64,000 nucleotides of DNA, taken from NCBI GenBank assembly GCA_035610835.1, contig CM069446.1, positions 73,393,062-73,457,061 of the forward strand. The letters run 5' to 3'. Of this stretch, positions 32,681-45,129 are shown piece by piece. Within the stretch, counting starts at the first letter, position 1, and every line of letters begins with the position of its first letter. The position numbers and the translations under genes were made by a program. Origin of the DNA: Ophiura sarsii (Eukaryota > Echinodermata > Ophiuroidea > Amphilepidida > Ophiuridae). The notes under the pieces were generated by a model. That model was not told the DNA's origin and made no database searches. It saw only the letters and a program-made list of their open reading frames with translations.

Positions 32681-33684
32681 CATGATCTTGTCGGGTGCGT
32701 GTATCTCAGGTATTTGCGTGAGAAGAGGAGGTTGGTTTCGGTAACGGCAGTGAGGTTGCATCCTGAGCAGAAAATCCCTGCTGTAAACCTGGCGTCTTTC
32801 TGGGGAACGTTGTTGCACTGCTTGACGGGCTGCTGCTCTCTTGGCCTTGATACAAGGGTCTAGAACATTCAACTGTCCATACATGGCAATGCTGGCATGA
32901 ACGGTATCTCTACGATCTGGGCTGAATTTGAACTTCCACTTAGCTCCGTTATCCGTCTCATCACCACCCTCACCTCCAGTCTCGAGTGTCTCCATGAAGC
33001 CAAGACATTGGTCCAGATCTGCGTGACTTTTCTGTCGGACAAGGCACATTTGAGGTCGTATTCCATCTGATTGCAGAAGTCTTCCATATTCATCAGTTGA
33101 GCATGCCACGAAACATTGGATTTTTGGTATGCTTCACCTCGCCTGGTTGAAAACTTTTCCAATTGGTTGATCAATGTGGTTTCACGACGATCAATAGATT
33201 CTTTAAATTGGGCACAGTTCAGGCGTATCTGTTTCTTGGCAACCTCTACCTCGGTCTCCCACGCTGATAATTTCATAGCGCAAGCCGTCTTAGCTTCCTC
33301 GATCTCGTCTCGAAGGCGGTCCACTCGCTCTACAAGACATCCTTTGAGATCATCTTGTGAAGCTGCGATTGGTTTTGAATGGAGGTCATTCTGAAGCGGT
33401 GCCACACTCAAGAATCCTATCATTGTTATGTTATTGGGGTAGGTCTCCACATCATTCCCTGGTACTTCGTATTCCACATTACACTCTGGACATTTCAGTA
33501 CCAGACGCAGTATCATCGATACTCCGTTTTGTTGGAAGTCATGATGGCCCAGCTTTTTCATGCATGCTAAGCAGAATGTATGCTGACAAGGAAGTACTTT
33601 CGGTTTCCTGTCAGCCTCGTTAAATATTTCGGAGCATATGTGGCATTCCAAGAGTTGGAGTAGACTTTGAGCTTGATCAGCCAT
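32681..33684 (-). pseudogene. RING-coiled-coil gene A, exon 1, frameshifted
   Basis: TRIM-like E3 ubiquitin-ligase architecture without a recognisable B-box. A C3HC4 RING occupies residues 14-67 (CHIC, CQHTFCLAC, CPEC), followed by a coiled-coil region with DDLKGCLVERVDRLRDEIEE and KESIDRRETTLINQLEKFST. It is nearly identical to gene B, but one T is missing near 33018 (GTCCAGATCTGCG against B's GTCCAGATTCTGCG), which breaks the frame after VTQ. Downstream residues (CLGFMETLETGGEGGDETDN to the APDKIM donor) are intact in the other frame. It could be a pseudogene, an allele, or a sequencing error. RING proteins of this type transfer ubiquitin from an E2; the substrate is unknown. Confidence 0.85.
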
Positions 33685-33858
33685 CTGTGTGAATGAGTTT
33701 GACTTTATTGGAATGAGCGGAGATTGTAGGATGAAGCCTGAATATGAAAGGAAACAAAGAAAATATTCCCTGGTTTAAATGGTAAGTAATTATGGGCTGT
33801 GGCTTAATTAGGATCTTCAATGGAGGGTGGAAGGGGGAGGGAGGCAGGCCTGTGAGCA

Positions 33859-33888
<30 letters not shown>
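33859..33888. repeat. 30-bp G homopolymer
   Basis: Pure G run upstream of RING gene A. The corresponding tract before gene B (38519-38546) is 28 bp. Confidence 0.97.
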
Positions 33889-33889
<1 letters not shown>

Positions 33890-34411
33890 GACCTATTTCT
33901 TGTTAGTATACAAAGAATTTGTCATTTCATTGAGGGGCATCAGGGGGAAAAGTAATCTGGCAGGGGCAAATCCTGCCCCTACCTAGTGATGCCACTGCAT
34001 AGACCTATAATACTTGTATCATTGGGCATGCATGACATAGGCGGCGCTAACCAGGAGGAGGGGGTGAGGGCTTGGGATCATACCCCCTAACAATTACAGG
34101 TCACATGTTTTTAATGTCATGCTGGACCATTTTAGTGGTAAAATTGCCAATTTGTGTGCGCTTCGCACAAATTTGTTTCAACGTTTCGGCAATTTAAAGG
34201 TATGTTTTATGTGATCTTTCCAGGAGACACCGCACCCTCAATCCTAGAAAAAAAATTGGAAGCAGATTTTCTTGCAGATTATTCCCCCCCCCCCCCCGAC
34301 AGTTGTTTATGTTGCCCCCAGAAGAAATCTGGGGTGGGGGGGGGGGGGGGGGGCAAGACAAAATCGGGTGGGGGAGGCAAGACAAGAATCATTGCCATTG
34401 ACCAGGCAGTT

Positions 34412-34511
34412 NNNNNNNNNNNNNNNNNNNNNNNNNNNNNNNNNNNNNNNNNNNNNNNNNNNNNNNNNNNNNNNNNNNNNNNNNNNNNNNNNNNNNNNNN
34501 NNNNNNNNNNN
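34412..34511. other. Assembly gap (100 N)
   Basis: Exactly 100 N, the conventional length for a gap of unknown size. It lies between RING copies A and B, beside C-rich (34285-34298) and G-rich (34335-34354) tracts. Sequence after it (TTACTTGGCCTAAC at about 34644) looks like the right end of a GGCC(A)n element. Confidence 0.99.
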
Positions 34512-35147
34512 GCAACACATACACAATGTTTTTTGATTTTCTTTTGGGTTTCTTTTTGCTTTTTTTAAATTTATTTTTATTTTTAATAACAAATAACACC
34601 AAAAAAAATCGGAGCGGGCGGGGAAGAGTAACATGTTATTTCTGTTACTTGGCCTAACATAAAAGTACTAACACACTCAGTTTTACCTAAAAAACCTGTT
34701 AAAATCAATATTTCATCGCATCAAGCAATCAATGTATGCCCCTATAGAAGCAGAAAGAAACCCCCAAAGGAGCAACATTTCTAAGTTGTCCTGGCAAAAT
34801 CTAACCAGCAAGGGGCCATCATGCAGTACCCTTTCCCCTTCCTGAGAATGTCGCTACAGCCCTGAACCTCAATAACCCTTTCACACTGATCCTATGATCA
34901 ATATTTGGGCATCAAGCCGGGCATCAAGCGTCCTTTTGTAAGCACAATAACAGGCATTCTTCTTTCAAATTGCCAAAGACAAAATGTCACTACAGCAGAC
35001 ATCAATTTCATAAGGACAGGACACTGCTTAAGAACCTGGAACCCATTGATTCGGGTGACAAAAATGAATTTCGGATTCATAAAGCACCCCCTTTTCATGA
35101 TACAACACCCCTGGTATGCTGTGGCATAACTAGGGTCTTCATTTTTT

Positions 35148-35178
<31 letters not shown>

Positions 35179-35371
35179 GGGGGGGGGAGCAAGAGTAGGA
35201 CGGCCTGTGATCAGGGGTGCATAACCAAATATTTTTTTTAATATACATAGTTTGTCATTTCATATGGGGGGGGGGGGCTAGTTACGCCCATGCTGATATG
35301 GGCAATTTATGGGTCTCCTGCTACTTGGAACACCCTGGCAGCGGGAGCTCTCTGACGTCATCAGAAAAGTC
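34512..35371. other. No gene recognised; G tract at 35160-35187
   Basis: (TG)n followed by a 28-bp G run at about 35144-35187, then unremarkable sequence up to RING gene B exon 2. Confidence 0.5.
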
Positions 35372-35375
35372 TCAG

Positions 35376-35633
35376 TTAAACATCGTCATGCAGACCATGC
35401 ATGACCAGACGAGGGTGTACAGAAAAAAGATGAGCCAAGCGTGGAGGAGACCACATATCATCGTCATTGCCAGTGAAGAATTCATCGGTGCCATCTGGTG
35501 TTGTGGTTGATTCACTGTCATCTGGTCGGATGGTAAGCACACTCTTTGGTTGCCTCTGTTCATTTAGTAGAGAAAGTAGCATTGGTGTCCGCTCTAACAT
35601 CAACTTATTGAACGCCAGCATCTGTTGAACATT
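35376..35633 (-). CDS. RING gene B, exon 2 (C-terminal)
   Basis: Acceptor CTAACAG|AATGTTC (minus strand), phase 0, 85 codons and TAA: NVQQMLAFNKLMLERTPML, SLLNEQRQPKSVLTI, DEFFTGNDDDMWSPPRLA, then a tail unlike copy A (HLFSVHPRLVMHGLHDDV). Relative to A, ATACAAG is missing in GAGCCAAGATACAAGCGTGG and homology stops, so B has a different C-terminus and lacks the tandem-unit array. Confidence 0.75.
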   Translation of the reverse strand, partial: NVQQMLAFNKLMLERTPMLLSLLNEQRQPKSVLTIRPDDSESTTTPDGTDEFFTGNDDDMWSPPRLAHLFSVHPRLVMHGLHDDV

Positions 35634-36363
35634 CTGTTAGGGTGAAAAAAGAAAGAAAATACAGTTAGTTTCAAATTTAAATTCCATGAGGAAGGGAGTT
35701 GGGGGAGGGGGCAGTTTATCAACTGTTTTATTAAAGGTATGCTTGTTATGAACTCAATATCCAAAATAGCATATTACATGCAAAACCTGGTGCAAAATGA
35801 GGGTGCGCCTCAGGGTCAGTTTTGCTCTTCTTAATGTACGATATGCTTTAAGTTGCTTTCGACGTGGCGTCCCCCAATCTGGAGCGAAAACGCCCCTCCC
35901 CAACCAACTGTGTTTACAAAAAAATAAAATTTCACTTCCATAGCCCAGTAGTTTAGCTGATCTTCCTGGTCAGAGCTGGGAGGGGGTGTCAGGGGCCCCA
36001 TGGAGATTTGCTACTAGACATCGGCCTGTCATCCCACCCACTAAGCCATGACCCTACTCGTTCGCGCAGTATTCCACTCTCACTATTAAGCATGGTTGAT
36101 TACGTCATCGAAAACTTGATTTGGTGCAAATTTGGTTTCATCTGGTAAATGTTGGATACACAAAACAGGGGGAGATTGTGATCAAATAGGCCTATGTTTT
36201 CTTGTAGGGATAGGGGTAAAAGTGTTTGTGCTTTAAACACTTTCCACGCGGCAGGCGTCTGCAGACGACATTCCAAAATGTCACCTTTTCTTTTTCAAAA
36301 ATGTCAACATTATTGAATTTCATTACCATATTTGAATCACCATGAGAAATGCATTTAAATAAG

Positions 36364-37167
36364 CAGTGGCGTGCACAGGATATTGTGAGTGGGGACCCAC
36401 TGGAAAAAAATGAAATTCCCCGATTCAGATTCTTCTCAATTCCCCCGATGTACCAAAAAAGTAGTAAAAGGTAGCCCCATTTTTTTTTGCAGTCACCTCG
36501 TGATTTTACGTAAGTGGTGGTGGTGGGGGGGGGGGGGGGGGGGGGGGGGGGTAGGTTCAAAAAATTGCGCACAGTCACAAAATTGCACCGTCACAAAATC
36601 GCACAGTCAAAAAGACAGCACAGTAAACAACTAATGGTAAATTATTAACTTTTTCATCATTTTTCTCTATTATAACATTTCCTCTTTTTACCAACCTGGT
36701 GCATACATTTGTCGACTACATGTACAAATTATCGACTATATGTCCATTAGCCCTAACCCCGGTTTAAGATTTTTGACCGGGATCACAATTTTCGAGGAAA
36801 AAGCACCAACTAAATCTCCGGGAACCTGCCGGGATTCGATCCGGGGACCCTCCGTTCTCAAGCCCCACCTTCCAACCACTAAGCCACGGCCCTCAGCTAC
36901 ACATTCGTGCAGTATACTGCACTCATTATATAGGCTCGGTTGACTACGTCATCGAAAACCGACGGCGCATGCGTTTGGAGAGGGACTTTGGATTATCATT
37001 TTTTAGCACTCAGGGGGGTTAGGGTTAGGATTACACCCCTCCACAGTCCACACACAAAAACACTCTAGCGACGGTCCATCCCCGACTGTCAGTAGTTTCC
37101 CCCGACTGGCAGCAGTAGTTTCCCCCCGACTGATAGACCAAACTGGGGGGGGGGGGGGAGCCCACTG
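36364..37167. mobile_element. 804-bp hAT-like nonautonomous element
   Basis: Begins CAGTGGCGTGCACAGG, ends GCCCACTG; flanked by TAAATAAG and GAAATAAG (8-bp target duplication with one mismatch). The uninterrupted site GAAATAAG is seen once in copy A near 32533. Internally it carries a G tract (36524-36551) and a tRNA-like SINE at 36745-36960. No transposase. Confidence 0.9.
36745..36960 (-). repeat. tRNA-like SINE (minus strand) inside the hAT-like element
   Basis: On the minus strand: GGGCCGTGGCTTAGTGGTTG (A box) and CCGGATCGAATCCCGGCAGG (B box). Same family as the remnants in both RING introns (about 32155-32270 and 36000-36085). Confidence 0.65.
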
Positions 37168-37318
37168 GAAATAAGTACAAACATACCTAGTATTGGTTCA
37201 GTAATCCTTGAAATAGGCCTTGAAAGATGGGTAAGGTTTCTGAAAAATCTGTTTTGTATTATATATATTTTATGGTAAAACCAATAGCCCCATGAAAAGT
37301 GTTAGTATATATATTTAC

Positions 37319-38323
37319 CATGATCTTGTCGGGTGCGTGTATCTCAGGAATTTGCGTGAGAAGAGGAGGTGGGATTCGGTAGCGGCAGTGTGGTTGCATC
37401 CTGAGCAGGAAATCTCTGGTGTAAACCCGGCGCATTTCTGGGAAACGTTGTTGCACTGCTTGACGGGCTGCTGCTCTCTTGGCCTTGATACTAGGGTCTA
37501 GAACATTCAACTGTCCATACATGGCAATGCTGGCATGAACGGTATCTCTACGATCTGGGCTGAATTTGAACTTCCACTTAGCTCCGTTATCCGTCTCATC
37601 ACCACCCTCGCCTCCAGTCTCGAGTGTCTCCATGAAGCCAAGACATTGGTCCAGATTCTGCGTGACTTTTCTGTCGGACAAGGCACATTTGAGGTCGTAT
37701 TCCATCTGATTGCAGAAGTCTTCCATATTCATCAGTTGAGCATGCCACGAAACATTGGATTTTTGGTATGCTTCACCTCGCCTGGTTGAAAACTTTTCCA
37801 ATTGGTTGATCAATGTGGTTTCACGACGATCAACAGATTCTTTAAATTGGGTACAGTTCAGGCGTATCTGTTTCTTGGCAACCTCTACCTCGGTCTCCCA
37901 CGCTGATAATTTCATAGCGCAAGCCGTCTTAGCTTCCTCGATCTGGTCTCGAAGACGGTCCACTCGTTCTACAAGACATCCTTTGAGATCATCTTGTGAG
38001 GCTGCGATTGGTTTTGAATGGAGGTCATCCTGAAGCGGTGCCACACTCAGGAATCCTATCATTGTTATGTTATTGGGGTAGGTCTCCACATCATTACCTG
38101 GTACCTCGTATTCCACATTACACTCTGGACATTTCAGTACCAGACGCAGTATCATCGATACTCCATTTTGATGGAAGTCATGATGGCCAAGCTTTTTCAT
38201 GCATGCTAAGCAGAATGTATGCTGACAAGGAAGTACTTTGGGTTTCCTGTCAGCCTCGTTGAATATTTCGGAGCATATGTGGCATTCCAAGAGTTGGAGT
38301 AGACTTTGCGCTTGATCAGCCAT
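37319..38323 (-). CDS. RING-coiled-coil gene B, exon 1
   Basis: 335 codons, phase 0 to exon 2 at 35633 (420 residues in total). MADQAQ start. C3HC4 RING: C14, C17, C33, H35, C38, C41, C64, C67, the probable zinc ligands of an E3 ubiquitin ligase. Residues about 105-230 are coiled-coil-like (CLVERVDRLRDQIEEAKTAC, RRETTLINQLEKF, MNMEDFCNQMEYDLKCALSD). Then comes WKFKFSPDRRDTVHASIAMY with GQLNVLDP, matching the WEVNFQ...FGQLHLLSP block of the large RING gene at 54824-59233. No B-box, NHL, SPRY or membrane segment is seen. Probably cytoplasmic; substrate unknown. The frame is intact, unlike copy A. Splicing at ATG|GTAAAT is inferred from conservation in A and B and from MITE sequence beginning just past it. 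Confidence 0.85.
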
Positions 38324-38518
38324 CTGTGTGAATGAGTTTGACTTTATTGGAATGAGCGGAGATTGTATATAGGATGAAGCCTGATATGAAAGGAAACAAA
38401 GAAAATATTCCCTGGTTCAATCAGATGCTTACTTTAAATGGTAAGTAATTATGGGCTGTGGCTTAATTAGGATCTTCAATGGAGGGTGGAAAGGAGGAGG
38501 GAGGCAGACCTGTGAGCA

Positions 38519-38546
38519 GGGGGGGGGGGGGGGGGGGGGGGGGGGG
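38519..38546. repeat. 28-bp G homopolymer
   Basis: Upstream of RING gene B, homologous to 33859-33888. Confidence 0.97.
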
Positions 38547-38849
38547 TGACCTATTTCTTGTTAGTATACAAAGAATTTGTCATTTCATTGAGGGGGCATC
38601 AGGGGGAAAGTAATCTGGCAGGGGCAAATCCTGCCCTACCTAGATGCCACAGCATAGACCTATAATACTTGTATCATTGGGCATGCGTGACATAGGCGGA
38701 GCTAACAGAGGAGGGGTGGGGGCTTGGGATCATACCCCCTAACAATTACAGGTCATGTGTTTTTAACGTCATGCTGGACCATTTTAGTGTTAAAATTGCC
38801 AATTTGTGTGTGCTTCGCACAAATATGTTTCAACGTTTCGGCAATTTAA

Positions 38850-39226
38850 AGTTATGTTACGTGATCTTTTCCAGGAGACACCGCACCTTCAATCCTAGAA
38901 ACAAAAGTGGAAGCAGATTTTCTTGCAGATTTATATTTCTGATCATAAATCATGAATATATTCCGAGTTACAGAGCGATATGATTCCTAATTACCTCAGA
39001 ATCATTGTTTTAGAGGGAAAATAACCGGGGAAAACAAACTTTCGGGTTAACCCGACAGTTAATTTTCACTACCATGATTTTGAAGTTATTAAGAATTGTA
39101 TCGCCCTGTATCTTGGAATGTATTCACGATTTATGTTCAGAAATGTAAATCTGCACGATAATCTGCTTCAATTTTTTTCTTCTTGAGGGATTGAGGGCGT
39201 TCCCTGGAAAAGATAACATACCTTGA
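38850..39226. repeat. Hairpin MITE, ATTATGTGATC family
   Basis: Arms: TTAAAGTTATGTTACGTGAT on the left, GGAAAAGATAACATACCTTG on the right, with a central CTTTCGGGTTAACCCGACAG palindrome. Copy A of the segmental duplication stops matching inside its left arm. Confidence 0.75.
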
Positions 39227-40306
<1,080 letters not shown>

Positions 40307-40459
40307 CCTCTCTGGTTAATTCTCACAGAAGTGATTTGATATATATCATTATTCTGATCTTCTCCTATTGTATTATATCAATAATCCATTATTTCAATTA
40401 CCCTTGTTAGTCTATGCTGGTCAGACTCAGAGACCTTATCCTTGGATAGTGTCATTGTA

Positions 40460-42316
40460 AACACAACACCAAAAGTAAGTCCCCCCTAAACAATTCATCA
40501 TAACATCGTAAGATAAAACATTTTACCTATAAAACTAAGTTAGAAATAATCCTATGACTGTTTCCTAAGTGGTGTTTGAAAATGAAAGATGTCCATGACT
40601 TCATGGCTGAATAAGCTCAAAAATAAGACAAAAACTGCCCTTCTCAAAAGTCACAACTCACTATGCTAATATTAGGCATAGCACACATAACATTAAAATG
40701 AAAGATTGCAATGAAAGATTTATTTTCCAAAAAGAATTATGACAATCGGTCAATGCATTCTTGTGGTACGATGTTTTGAGATACTCGGAAAATGGCCGAA
40801 AACCTGCCAAAAACAGTAACAATGCCCACAAATATAATTTATCAGGATTTAGGGAGCTCAATTTGTTAATAATGTAACATTCAAAACACCATTTACACAT
40901 ATTTCTTTAACAATTGAATATCTATATACCATGTTAAATTAAAAAATATGGTAAAATTATATTGCATTAAGCTAAAATAAGCTAGTGAAATTGGTCATTT
41001 TGACCAGTTTTACTGACCGCAATCAAAAAAGTGACTAAGTCCAGCTAATTAATATGCGTAAATGTTATAAATCCAGATGTGAATGGTGTATTGCAATCAA
41101 ACTTGGTATTATGGCTAACTGTACGATACCCAATCTTTTAAACTATAATTTAGTTTCATAAGCTCATTAAATATGCAAATTAGCTAATTATCTATTCAAG
41201 TCATTAATATGCAAATGAGCAATGTCCGACAATTTGTTTTCCCATCATAAGAGTGATCGGTAATAGATATATAACATGTATACCCAATTTGATTGACAAA
41301 TATTGATGGATTTAGAAATTAAACAAGCTTTTCCATTTCTTAAATACCCATATTTAAATTATCAGTCTTTTCCTGACATTGGGCACTCAAAGGATGCACA
41401 ATCTGAGCATATCACTAAATGGATTGAAGTGTTTTAGGACAATATCTCAGCCTCTCAGGTTTATTTAAATTGGCCCAATATATTCAAGTTCAGAGCAAAT
41501 TTCGAAAATTGGTAAAAACAGTCATAACTAAAAAACCGGATGATAAGTATTTATACCTGGATCAAGGTTATAGTCCAAGGTCATGACTACCCATATATGA
41601 CACGTTCACTGCCCTACATGGAGTGCCTACTGTGAGGATAATTAATTTTATATAGGGGTGTTTTTCAAAGTGGAGCTGCATATACATTATATGAAAAGAT
41701 CGTTTTGAATAAGGGCTTACAGACCACTCCTACATGTTACTCATGTTGCATGATTAATTAATCCAAATATTCCATGGCTGTCTTCATGACTTGGATTTAG
41801 TTCATCCATGCACGCCAATTGAGGCAACAATACAAACAACATTCCACATTGTGAATAGCCATCCATTCAATAATGCAAAATGAGTAACAGGTAGAAGTGG
41901 ATGTAGGCCTTTATCCAAAACAGCCCTTCATATGTTGTTGTTCACTGGTGTAATGCTCCAAGTGGCAGACTCTGTGTGTGTGCTTTGTGCTATGCCTACT
42001 AATATCTGAGCCAAGAATGGGATTTACATGGCTGAATGATCATGAATTGATTACACATTACAGTAAATTTTGCTCAGCCACGGGTACTTTTCCATTAGTG
42101 AGAAGCAATTCATACACTTTTGTGATTTTTGAGAAGGGCAGTTTTTGTCTTCCATTTGAGCTCATTCAGCCATGACGTAATGGAAATCTTTCATTTTCAA
42201 CCACTACTTAGGAAACAGTCATAGGATTATTCCTAACTCAGTTTTATTGGTAACATGTTTTATCTTACGATGTTATGACGAATTGTTTAGGGGGGACTTA
42301 CTTTTGGTGTTGTGTT
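40460..42316. mobile_element. Long-TIR element, AACACAACACCAAAAG family, with nested insertion
   Basis: TA-flanked; ends AACACAACACCAAAAGTAAG and its complement, arms about 200 bp. Core equals 2034-2525 but is split by a 1326-bp element at 40673-41998. Confidence 0.92.
40673..41998. mobile_element. Nested 1.3-kb TIR element (TAGGCATAGCACA)
   Basis: Flanked by the direct repeat CTAATAT (40666-40672, 41999-42005). Ends TAGGCATAGCACA and TGTGCTATGCCTA. No transposase recognised. The 7-bp duplication and termini do not point clearly to a family. Confidence 0.82.
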
Positions 42317-42319
42317 TAG

Positions 42320-43120
42320 TACAACAAATTATACTTAGTGATATTTGTCATCAGTTGGTATTATTCATCTTAGGGTATTATTTTGCATGTTTCACTATCT
42401 GTCAGTGGTAGGGAAAAACAAACAAAAAAACACCCCAACGTATGGGTTTCCTGTACTAGTGTCATTGCACACCTGTTTCGTCATTTCCATACTAATAATA
42501 ACTATGGATATCATAAATTCAGGCGATATTTTCGTCCAAAATATGGGGTTTGGGAGTTTCCCGTCCGATCCCGTTTCCCTTGAATCATTATTCTATTCCC
42601 ATGTCCGAAGGCTCACTTCAGCAGCGTACACCGACCGGTCCATACGTCGCGCAGAACGGTGCAGTGCAGTGTGAAGGCTACATTAGTCGCTGAAATGAAT
42701 TACTGACCTTTCCTTTCTTTATGGTGAAAAAAACAGTGATCGGGATTGTATTAAATTTACTCACAATTCTTGATGAAAAACAGCTATACGATGAGCCGAA
42801 AATCAGATCACTCCAGACATCAGATCACTCAGACCGTCAGACGCCGTCGGTAAAATACGCGTCAATAAAATCACGGCCAGATGTTTCTAGGGGGATTTAT
42901 CGATCAACAAATGAAGTTATAATATTCGGCATGATTCGTGTTGTTAAACGGTATTGAAATACTTTTTTGGTTCAATATCCCCATGATGATCGCAGTTCGA
43001 GTACCAATTTACTAGGTAAATAAGTCTAATGTGTTCATATTCATGTGAAAAGATACCCAAATATTAAACACCGACTAAATTGCGTCAACAGAAATAGACG
43101 GGATTTCCCAGTGACGTCAC
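42320..43120. other. No gene recognised
   Basis: Overlapping short frames of no recognisable family and no repeats identified. Nothing supported. Confidence 0.4.
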
Positions 43121-43123
43121 GCA

Positions 43124-43628
43124 ATAGACCATTTCAAATCCGAAAATATACGATCGGTTCCGAATGTTTCCGATTAGCCGAGTGTTTGACACTCGGTTCC
43201 ATGACCTGTCAGCTCCTGACAGGTCATGGCCATGTGCCGGAGAAAAACAACGTGTTTTTCACCCGTCTGCCCGTGCGGTAGATTGCGCTGGTGTTGGTGA
43301 TAGATTGTATCCCTCACAAAGTTGATGTTGCGGCATTTCAGTTACAAAAACGAGTGAGATGAAAGAGATTTGGGGTAATATTTTCACTTTTTACCGTCTG
43401 CTCGATACATTTGGAATTTGTCCGTCAGCGCCTTTGTTGATAAAAAACCAAAATAGTCTCGTTCCACGTTTTACTTCTCATGTGTGCACGCGTGTATGTA
43501 AACATAGGCGGACAATCAACTAGGGCAATGCTGTGAATGCGATCAACTGTTGCGAAGAACGCGCAACGCACCTACTCAACGTGATCTGTTTTTCCGAAGA
43601 TTTCCGATCTCAATTTGAAATGGTCTAT
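43124..43628. mobile_element. TIR element with central perfect hairpin
   Basis: Ends ATAGACCATTTCAAATC and TTTGAAATGGTCTAT. Inner arms CCGATTAGCCGAGTGTTTGA and a 13-bp perfect hairpin ATGACCTGTCAG-CTC-CTGACAGGTCAT (43200-43228). 505 bp. Confidence 0.78.
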
Positions 43629-43682
43629 GATGTCATCGTAAACATTGCTATCAGGGATTTTCCCTATTGCTACTAATGCAGA

Positions 43683-44039
43683 AGGTAGATGACCCGATCA
43701 CATTTTTGTAACACAGAATTATTTCAAACATACGGAGATTTTCATATCATATGAAAGCTCATATTTTTCTCATCATCATACTGAAATTTGACGGCCTAAA
43801 TCGGTATAATTACGGAGAAATCTATGAAATAACGGCGAATTACCGCGAATGGTGGTAACCACCGATATAGTTTGTGCACTACTCAATGGGTACAGTTCAC
43901 AGCATCTTGTGCTTCTAAAATAAGAACCATTAGAGCTATGCAACTCAAACTTTGGAACACGACTTTTTTAAGGATGACCTTTCATGTAGAATAGAAAACT
44001 TCAAGTTGAAAATCGGAAATGTGATCGGGTCATCTACCT
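43683..44039. mobile_element. MITE, AGGTAGATGACCCGATCAC
   Basis: Inverted ends AGGTAGATGACCCGATCACA and TGTGATCGGGTCATCTACCT, near perfect. The right half matches 20836-21183 and 27627-27963 (CACTACTCAATGGGTACAGT). Confidence 0.87.
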
Positions 44040-44100
44040 AGTAAAACCCAACATAGGTGTAAATTAAATACAGGGGGACCCTATTATTTGACCAGGGTGA

Positions 44101-44124
44101 GGGGGGGGGGGGGGGGGGGGGGGG
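44101..44124. repeat. G homopolymer tract
   Basis: About 24 consecutive G. Confidence 0.95.
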
Positions 44125-44215
44125 AGGTGGCCTATGCAATCTTCCCTATGTTATGCATGATGCAATGCTCACCGTAATAGAAATATTCTAATTCTTGATC
44201 GAATTGCAGGCAATT

Positions 44216-44557
44216 TAGGCCAAATAAATTCAAAAAACAAAACAGTTTCTCGTCCGAGCTTTTTGAAAAAAAGGAAGGAGGAGGCCCTTTTTTTTTTCTT
44301 CTTCAAAATGGCGGACTGATTTTCCAACAAAAAAAACTTCCGCTTTCGACCTTTTTTCCAGTTGCTGTTGTTTCTTAAATGACAGCCACCTTTTCTAACA
44401 CCGTTTTCAGACTTGTATTGGCTACAACTTTGTTGAAAACAAAAAGAAAGACAAAATACAGGGTTTTAAAAATAAAAAAAGATTAAAAAAAAGGAGGCGG
44501 CCGGCAAAAAGGAAGCGGGCGGGGACGAAAAACTGGTATTTTTTTATTTGGCCTTAT
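44216..44557. mobile_element. GGCC(A)n hairpin MITE
   Basis: Left TTTAGGCCAAATAAATTC then CAGTTTCTCGTCCGAGC; right GCGGGCGGGGACGAAAAACT then TTTTTTATTTGGCCTTA. The inner arm (TTTCTCGTCC/GGACGAAAAACTG) is again copy-specific. Confidence 0.8.
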
Positions 44558-44559
44558 AC

Positions 44560-45129
44560 AATAAAGCCAACTTCGCGCGCATTTTCCCCCATCTCTTTTT
44601 CGCGTGCATTTTCCACCAATTTTTTACTCTTTTGGCGCCAACAATTTTCAGACTAAACCTAACAAAATCTGTTTTGGGTAAAATTACACACGGGATGAGT
44701 TCGCCGATTTTGCGATGTATATTATGTAATGTTTTATTCGTTTTTCGTTGTTTCAAATCAAGTGACAAGTATTAACAAAACTGTAAAATGTGACTTGCAT
44801 TGTTAATTTGAATTTCGTCAATACGGACGTGAGCCTTCTTCGAGAGAATGTCATGGCAATTAACATGCTTAATACTTTTTTCACGTCTTGAGTAAGGAGA
44901 GGCTATGTACTGACAGGAGAAGGCTTATGCACTCGGCTTCTCGGTTCGTCTGACGGCTAGCCAGCGGCAGCAGTTATTGTCAAGAATTAGATGAAGAGAG
45001 CTACTAGCATCAAGGAAAATAGATAGGAAACTAGGAAAGGAGCTACATCTACCACCACCATCTACAACTACAACTACTATAATGCACTAGTCGCATCACT
45101 TACACCTGTGACATTAGGAGTCACCCACC
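44560..45129. other. No gene recognised
   Basis: No supported exon. Overlapping frames on both strands at 44544-44775 are not recognisable. Confidence 0.4.

Larger units (their letters stand above)
35634..37318 (-). other. Intron of RING gene B
   Basis: Same splice sites as copy A (GTAAAT at 37318-37313; TAACAG acceptor). It is longer by the 804-bp hAT-like insertion at 36364-37167 and by about 130 bp near 35775-35940. A SINE piece at about 36000-36085 matches copy A. Confidence 0.72.

Noticed and set aside
34154..34657. 167-codon frame across the gap
   Set aside because: It spans 100 N and contains homopolymer-coded Gly/Pro; not real sequence.
32507..38262. Plus-strand frames of 60-118 codons over RING copies A and B
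   Set aside because: Antisense shadows of RING exon 1, mirrored identically in both copies because the DNA is duplicated.
42345..43281. Short frames of 66-109 codons
   Set aside because: No recognisable domain, overlapping frames on one strand, partly inside a TIR element.
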